Program-made: the position numbers and the translations under genes
The notes under the pieces: model-generated
Databases searched by the model: none
What the model was told of the DNA's origin: nothing
The model's input: the letters and a program-made list of their open reading frames with translations, nothing else
Source of the DNA: Nitrospirae bacterium RBG_19FT_COMBO_42_15
GTDB taxonomy: Bacteria; Nitrospirota; CAKKRA01; 9FT-COMBO-42-15
DNA: 8,023 bases
NCBI GenBank assembly: GCA_001803815.1
Contig: MHEL01000126.1
Location: forward strand, 1-8,023
Direction: 5' to 3'
Shown here: in pieces, positions 6,592 through 8,023 of the stretch
How positions within the stretch are numbered: position 1 is the first letter of the stretch
Layout: every line of letters starts with the position of its first letter

Positions 6592-7236
6592 CTATTTCTG
6601 CCGCCATGTAAGGTAGGCATGAAACTGCCTGAGGTGGTCACTGTTTTCAATCACAAAGTCCATGTTGGAGATAATGAGCATCCCTGCATTCACAAGCCGC
6701 TCTACAATAGGTTTCACTGCATCAATCTTCAGGCCTGCCATGCCTGCGAGATAATCATAGGTTACTGGATAATTTATTCTGACGCCGTGAGGCTCCTCTA
6801 TGCCGTAATCGTCAGAGAGCTTTAATATGGCATCTACAACGCGGCTTGCATCATCTCTTAAGAGAAGGGCTTCAATCTTGTTATTTGTCTCCCTCAGCCT
6901 GCTTGAGAACTTTATAAGCATCTTAATTGCTATGGTAGGGTTTTTGGAAAACATCGGCTCAAAGTTTTCTTTATCTATTACAATTACCTCTGCTTCCTTA
7001 TTTGCAATGGCAGATGCAGAGCGCGGCGCATTCTCAAGAAGCGACATCTCGCCAAAGAAATCGCCTTTTTCCATAATCGCAAGAACAACCTCTGCGCCCC
7101 TTATATTCTTGACAATCCTCACCTCGCCGGAGAGGAGAACATACATGTGCTCGCCTCTCTCCCCTTCTTTAAATATTACTGCATCCTTTGGAAAGCGCCT
7201 CTTAAACTTCTCAGAAATCCCCTTTATCTCTGTCAT
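6592..7236 (-). CDS. Crp/Fnr-family transcriptional regulator with cyclic-nucleotide-binding domain
   Basis: This is a 214-residue cytoplasmic DNA-binding regulator. Residues about 12-100 form the cNMP-binding beta-roll: FPKDAVIFKEGERGEHMYVLLSGEVRI-type strands, then the phosphate-binding cassette GDFFGEMSLLENAPRSASA (58-76). G62, E63, R72 and S73 correspond to the residues of E. coli CAP that hold the ribose and phosphate of cAMP. A dimerisation helix lies near 103-128. A C-terminal winged helix-turn-helix covers about 155-195. The turn helix YDYLAGMAGL fits the family, but the recognition helix reads KIDAVKPIVERLVNAGMLI, lacking the usual SRETVSR-type arginines. There are no Fnr-type N-terminal cysteines, so oxygen sensing by an Fe-S cluster is unlikely. 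The ATG is preceded by GGGAGA at good spacing. It lies 63 bases after the RACo gene and may be cotranscribed with it. Ligand and targets are unknown. Confidence 0.88.
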   Translation of the reverse strand: MTEIKGISEKFKRRFPKDAVIFKEGERGEHMYVLLSGEVRIVKNIRGAEVVLAIMEKGDFFGEMSLLENAPRSASAIANKEAEVIVIDKENFEPMFSKNPTIAIKMLIKFSSRLRETNNKIEALLLRDDASRVVDAILKLSDDYGIEEPHGVRINYPVTYDYLAGMAGLKIDAVKPIVERLVNAGMLIISNMDFVIENSDHLRQFHAYLTWRQK

Positions 7237-7258
7237 AGGTTATCTCCCTTAATAGAAT

Positions 7259-7301
7259 AACCCCCTTAGTCCCCCTTTAATAAAGGGGGATATAGTGGGT
7301 T
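7259..7301. repeat. C/G palindromic intergenic element (REP-like)
   Basis: A nested palindrome fills the gap between the RACo-like gene and the Crp-like gene. The inner perfect arms are CCCCCTTT (7271-7278) and AAAGGGGG (7282-7289), with a loop of three. Imperfect outer arms, AACCCCCTTAGT (7259-7270) and ATAGTGGGTT (7292-7301), extend it. The right end overlaps the RACo stop codon (7300-7302). On the transcribed strand it is not followed by a T-run, so it is a poor intrinsic terminator. It resembles the dispersed C/G palindromes found between genes in many bacteria. Read-through or processing between RACo and crp is possible. Confidence 0.7.
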
Positions 7302-8023
7302 ACTTAACCTTTATACTGTTCCTCTCCAACATCCCCTTTACACTCGGAAAGACATCTATATTTGTATGCGGCAGAAAGAGCGCAGAGACATACTCATCCA
7401 TAAAGGAGCGGGAAACAGAAAGCTCTAAATATGTCATTCTCTTTGCAATTCCCTCTGCCTCTTTTCTCAGGTGCCTTGATATAAGCGAAAGATATGCGCC
7501 CATTATGGATGTATTTCCAAGAAACTTGAATTTATCAATAGGCAGATCCGGAAGCAGGCCTATTGTTATTGCCCTCTCCACATCTATATAATTCCCGAAA
7601 CCGCCTGCAATCAATATCTTGCTGACATCATTAAATGTATAGCCGACCTCTTTTAGCAATATTGCAAGGCCTGCGTATATAGCGCCCTTTGCACGGATGA
7701 TATTGTCTATATCAGGCTCTGTTAGCGCAATATCCTGCTCAAACCCTGCATCCTCTTTCCATACAAGGACATACTCCGGCCCGTTCTCTCCGCTCCTCAC
7801 CCTCTTTGAACCTATATCAATCTGAATCTTGCCGCGCAAATCTACAACGCCTGCTAAAAACATCTCTGCTATTGCGTCTATCATGCCTGACCCGCATATA
7901 CCTGTCGGCTTCACATTGCCTATCACCTTATAGCTTGCCTCATAGGTCTCCCTGTCTATTGTAACCTGCTCTATTGCGCCATTCATTGCCCTCATGCCGA
8001 ATTTCACGCCGCCGCCTTCAAAA
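7300..8023 (-). CDS. RACo-like ASKHA-domain ATPase (DUF4445), C-terminal part, 5' end beyond window
   Basis: This is the C-terminal 240 residues of a RACo-type protein. In the studied acetogen and methylotroph systems, RACo proteins use ATP and an N-terminal ferredoxin domain to re-reduce inactive Co(II) corrinoid proteins to Co(I). Visible family motifs, numbered from the first whole codon at 8020-8022, are FEGGGVKFGMRA...GAIE (1-18), TGICGSGMIDAIAE (40-53), AKGAIYAGLAILL (111-123), LIAGGFGNYIDVERA (137-151), FLGNTSIMGA (167-176) and LPHTNIDVFPSV (217-228). The frame is open to the window edge and FEGGG lies upstream of the GTG at 8005-8007, so that GTG is not a start. The ferredoxin and central domains, if present, are outside the window. 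Full-length members are about 600 residues. Whether it serves the Wood-Ljungdahl corrinoid iron-sulfur protein or a methyltransferase corrinoid protein cannot be told here. Function is by family only. Confidence 0.9.
   Translation of the reverse strand, partial: FEGGGVKFGMRAMNGAIEQVTIDRETYEASYKVIGNVKPTGICGSGMIDAIAEMFLAGVVDLRGKIQIDIGSKRVRSGENGPEYVLVWKEDAGFEQDIALTEPDIDNIIRAKGAIYAGLAILLKEVGYTFNDVSKILIAGGFGNYIDVERAITIGLLPDLPIDKFKFLGNTSIMGAYLSLISRHLRKEAEGIAKRMTYLELSVSRSFMDEYVSALFLPHTNIDVFPSVKGMLERNSIKVK

Noticed and set aside
6585..6600. CAGAA/TTCTG hairpin spanning the stop codon of the Crp-like gene as its terminator
   Set aside because: The stem is only 5 bp and AT-rich, without a T-run after it. 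It is too weak to call.
7143..7236. Fe-S sensing N-terminus (Fnr-type) in the Crp-like regulator
   Set aside because: The N-terminal region has no cysteines, so cluster-based oxygen sensing is not supported.
137..7591. Plus-strand open frames of 60-141 codons (for example 785-1126, 1472-1828, 5736-6158, 6827-7252)
   Set aside because: Nearly all lie antisense to well-identified minus-strand genes, none shows a recognisable domain, and their open frames follow from the codon use of the real genes.
8005..8007. GTG at the left of the RACo-like frame as a start codon
   Set aside because: The in-frame codons just upstream encode FEGGG, part of a conserved RACo motif, and no stop precedes it, so the gene continues beyond the window.

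Overview
The window comes from a bacterial chromosome, and every gene in it is read from the minus strand. It looks like a moderately A+T-rich, Gram-negative-type anaerobe. AUA (Ile) and AGG (Arg) codons are frequent, and G+C is roughly 40-45% by eye. The gene set suggests Desulfobacterota/'deltaproteobacteria', Nitrospirota or a related lineage known mostly from metagenomes. That placement rests on gene order and on the presence of a RACo-type protein. It is inference, not proof.

In transcription order (high to low coordinates), the window opens with the C-terminal part of a RACo-like corrinoid-activation ATPase (7300 to the window edge, 5' end missing). A 63-base gap with a strong C/G palindrome follows, then a Crp/Fnr-family regulator (6592-7236). 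A 179-base gap comes next. It holds a plausible sigma70-type promoter and a leader with four closely packed short hairpins. Downstream lies a tightly packed operon: a secreted FG-GAP/VCBS beta-propeller protein (4610-6412), uppS (3790-4584), cdsA (2984-3790), dxr (1829-2983) and rseP (709-1824). After a 126-base AT-rich, internally repetitive spacer comes ispG, of which the first 194 codons are visible (1-582, cut by the window edge).

The operon is an envelope supply line. Dxr (second MEP-pathway step) and IspG (penultimate MEP step) make isoprenoid precursors. UppS condenses them into undecaprenyl diphosphate, the carrier lipid for peptidoglycan and other envelope glycans. CdsA makes CDP-diacylglycerol for phospholipids. 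RseP is a membrane-embedded site-2 protease typical of envelope-stress signalling. The secreted propeller protein at the head of the operon is the unfamiliar member, and an envelope role for it is inferred only from its signal peptide and position.

I see no RNA gene, insertion sequence, CRISPR array or phage gene. Nothing in the window amounts to a clear undescribed system. The points most worth a second look are the multi-hairpin leader with mutually exclusive stems, the two related C/G palindromes, the telomere-like AT-rich repeat before ispG, the propeller protein leading the operon, and the atypical recognition helix of the Crp-like regulator next to RACo.
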